From contig JAPEUQ010000007.1 of NCBI GenBank assembly GCA_027946365.1, positions 744,001-808,000 on the forward strand: a DNA stretch of 64,000 nt, in the 5' to 3' direction. Below, piece after piece: positions 61,636 through 64,000 of this stretch; within the stretch, counting starts at the first letter, position 1, and each line of letters opens with the position of its first letter. Below the pieces are notes generated by a model. The model was not told where the DNA came from and ran no database searches. It worked only from the letters and a program-made list of their open reading frames with translations. A program made the position numbers and the translations under genes. This DNA comes from Kalmusia sp. IMI 367209. Taxonomy: Eukaryota; Ascomycota; Dothideomycetes; Pleosporales; Didymosphaeriaceae.

Positions 61636-62892
61636 CTAGTATGGGGGCCCTGAACTGGGCGGTTGTCGCCACCATATATCCGGTGGGAGACCTATGCTGT
61701 TGGAGGTGTTGTTATTAGGGTTACTGTTGGTGTTTGTGTTGCTATTGCTGGCGGCGTTTGGGGGGGCATATTGCGCAATAGCATAGCCCGCTGGGTATGA
61801 GGCATACGTCGTCGGGTAGCTCGACCGAAGATCCGAAGGGAAACGTTTGAGGGCCTGTGCAGCGTCTCCTGGGTATGACGGGTAATTCGGGGGGTAGCTG
61901 ACCGGTATGTCTGCATGGTACCGTTTAGGAGCCTGGACACTGTCGTCCTCGTCGGCAGAGTATTGCCGCTTTTGACCGCCAAATGCTCGTGGCTCCTTAC
62001 GTAGACGTAAACGAACGCCCTGATCAGAAAACGCCCGCGAGAGGTAGGTAGACTCCTCCATACCCTTGAAATCCTTTGGAAGCGAGACTGTGGCGTGTTA
62101 GGCACGTACGTAATCAGACATCTACATCAATCTTACCCTTGAACGGTTTCGAGATGATAGAACCTAAGAAGGCTGCTTCAGCATTCTCCCTATTGAAAGT
62201 CAGTCTTGAATTCGACAAAGTCTTGGAGGCGAGCAACATACTTCTGATAATCGAAGAGGCTGAAGTGAAGGCGGAAGTTTCCAGCGGTCTTGACCGAAAT
62301 GTCGCCAAAGACGAAGAAGCCACCAGTCTTGTTGTTAGTGTCCTTTAGGCGATGCAGAGACGAACAGAGTGTTCCGCAGAGGGACTTTTCGCTGCGCCCG
62401 TGCCAGGGTTCATCCTGATCGAGCTTCCATAAGTTCGTAACCATAAAGAGATACGGGCTCTGTAGAAAGTTGTCGCCAGAATTGACGGTGAGTTGGATAA
62501 TGGGCGGGGGGTCGACGGGTTTACGGCCTACACTTGAGTTAGTAGTTGCTTCTCTAGGAGCACAGCTATAGACCAAGAGATTGAGGACTGGAGTGTGTAA
62601 CTTGGTTACATTCGGTTCATAGCGAGCCTCCAGACCTTTGATCTAGAACTGTTTGAGGTGGGGGAGCCGTACCCTTTTCCTTTCCGTCTATGGTCAGGAG
62701 GGCTTCCTTGGGCTCTTGTCGCATCTGCAGTGTGATGTCGGAATTTACGAGCCTTGCTGACGGATCCGGGTTGACGAGTCTCCCAGAGCTTTCGGAGTTG
62801 ACGGCCCTCTGAGTGGGCGCAAAGAAGTCTAATGGCGGCATGTAGATGCTCTCATCGTAGGGGAGGGAATACGATGGGAGAGGGCGCGCCAT
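61636..62892 (-). CDS. vosA: Velvet-family regulator, VosA-like
   Basis: Velvet-domain transcription regulator of sporulation, spore viability and secondary metabolism. Exons 62892-62673, 62527-62242, 62189-62137 and 62087-61636 give 336 aa exactly in frame; intron 1 has the branch site CTACTAAC. The velvet domain runs from [20 protein letters not shown] through [67 protein letters not shown] and [13 protein letters not shown] to [20 protein letters not shown]. The C-terminus has a basic KRQYSAD...PKRYH segment and a long Tyr/Pro/Asn-rich tail. The uninterrupted velvet domain and [11 protein letters not shown] end fit VosA better than VelB, whose domain is split. VelC is less likely. Confidence 0.85.
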
Positions 62893-64000
62893 TTTCCACG
62901 GTTCAACCGGGGTAGAACCGCCGCGGCGGCGGTTTGTCGATGATGCTCTGAAGCAATACTGTACGGTACGCTTCAGACAGAAAGAGAGAGAAAGAGGTAG
63001 AGGAGAAGGACAGCCGGAGGAACCGAAGAGAGTCGAGAGCGAGGCAGAATCTTGCTAAAAATTGGGAACAAGGGATGGAGCAATGTGTGGAGTGGCATTG
63101 GAAGCTGCTGAACTGCGAAGCGAGTGGGAGGAAATGCGATGAGAGAGAGAGCGGGCACAACCACGGAACGTAGGCAGGAGCTTTTGAGGGGCTCCGCGGC
63201 GGGCAGTGGTGGACCCAGAGAGTGGAAGGCGCTGCTGGGCCACCCCTCCCATGGAAGCTGCGCTTCGTCGAGGCCTGTGACGGAGTCGAGATTCGACGCT
63301 GAGGCCTTTTGCGAGAACGTATTGCAATTCGGCGTGCGCTGGGAGGCCCGCAGAATGCGCCGCAGCTGGTCACGCGCCGACGGCGCTTGCTCTGGTGCTT
63401 GGGAAGGGAGAGGCCGCGGGCCAGCGCTCGTTGGACGGCTCTTTGGTCTTTTGGGTTGGAAAATGGGACGGTCCTCAACGCGCAGATTGGTCTTTTTCGG
63501 ATTGGATCTTCACCACGTCGGCATAGCAGCACGGGACGGGTGGCCTCGCTCAATGCCCCAGGGAGCCGTGGTTGCCAGGCGGGATGAACAAAGAAACTTG
63601 GTCGCTACCGGGCGTGCTGGTGGGTGAGCGAAGATGGGCGTGGGGTCGTGCAATGCAGGTCGCGGACACTTGCAGAACGACGGACAGCGTGCAGCAGACG
63701 GGCGGGCGGCGTGAAGGATGATAAAGGGTTCGAAAGCGACAGTAGGGCTTCAAAGAAGCTACCGGCCACCGGCCTCTCCGCAATCGTTCTGTGGCCTGAC
63801 CCCGACCTGCCAATTGGGCGTTCCAGTTCGTAGTCGGAGCGCAACGGGCGCCGATCTGGTTCGACCTTTGGATCTCCCGCTAGGGGACGTCGCTTTCAGA
63901 GGCGCACTAAACGGCGGAGCCGCGCGACGGCTGCAGTGAAGTTACTCTTTAGTCTAGCCAGTAGCGTTCGGGAGCAGCTGGCTACTACAACTCGTCTAGC
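62893..64000. other. Upstream region of vosA, no gene supported
   Basis: It begins with a TC-rich leader on the minus strand. Long overlapping frames at 62903-63553 (minus) and 63124-63627 (plus) are low complexity without conserved content. The window ends here. Confidence 0.45.

Noticed and set aside
62903..63553. 216-codon minus-strand frame upstream of vosA
   Set aside because: Ser/Pro/Leu-rich low-complexity reading of a TC-rich leader; no conserved motif.

Overview
The window looks like nuclear chromosome sequence from a filamentous ascomycete, most likely a Dothideomycete-like mould (inference from gene content, not a database match). The evidence is: genes split by short GT-AG introns of about 45-180 nt with CTAAC-like branch sites, a velvet-family regulator, a Pth11-like rhodopsin-domain receptor, a fungal-type PAF acetylhydrolase, and Snf12/Rsc6, ING, Pkh/PDK1 and Yme1 orthologues. 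There is no operon structure, no CRISPR array and no phage. I rebuilt 24 protein genes (several multi-exon) and one intron-containing tRNA-Pro.

Layout. 0.1-2.8 kb: large disordered protein (minus). 3.8-6.5 kb: PDK1/Pkh-type kinase (plus). 6.5-8.6 kb: gene-poor, with a roughly 98-bp tandem repeat. 8.6-9.8 kb: secreted PAF-acetylhydrolase-like lipase (plus), convergent with an ACC-synthase-like aminotransferase (minus). 12.1-14.7 kb: mitochondrial i-AAA protease YME1 (minus), divergent from an RraA-like aldolase (15.4 kb). 16.4-17.1 kb: complex III hinge protein QCR6. 17.5-19.3 kb: FLVCR-like MFS transporter. 20.3-21.1 kb: F-box-like protein. 21.5-23.0 kb: SWIB protein Rsc6/Snf12. 23.9-25.4 kb: cytosine-deaminase-like amidohydrolase. 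25.9-28.2 kb: protein with an atypical zinc-finger-like block. 29.6-31.0 kb: secreted aldose 1-epimerase. 31.8-33.2 kb: unknown. 33.9 kb: tRNA-Pro. 34.5-35.6 kb: Pth11-like GPCR. 37.4 kb: small secreted Cys-rich protein. 38.2-40.3 kb: 5'-nucleotidase-type metallophosphoesterase. 41.0-43.1 kb: ING/PHD protein. 61.6-62.9 kb: VosA-like velvet protein.

The most unusual part is 45-60.7 kb: three successive head-to-head modules, each a minus-strand coiled-coil protein of about 500-550 aa and a plus-strand divergent Hsp70-like (HSPA12-like) ATPase of about 590-600 aa. Each pair is separated by about 560-600 bp. The Hsp70-like genes share almost identical exon lengths, and the partners share a C-terminal domain with a PGxAKWGDA motif. 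Repeated co-duplication suggests that the two products work together; I know of no described function for the pair. As read here, each module carries at least one lesion: two frameshifts in partner A, a TAG in Hsp70-like B, and a lost AG acceptor in Hsp70-like C.

Single-base frame disruptions, mostly in homopolymers, also interrupt the conserved housekeeping genes YME1 and PKH/PDK1. Part of the apparent gene breakage may therefore be consensus error in the assembly rather than biology. About ten other multi-exon models close exactly in frame.
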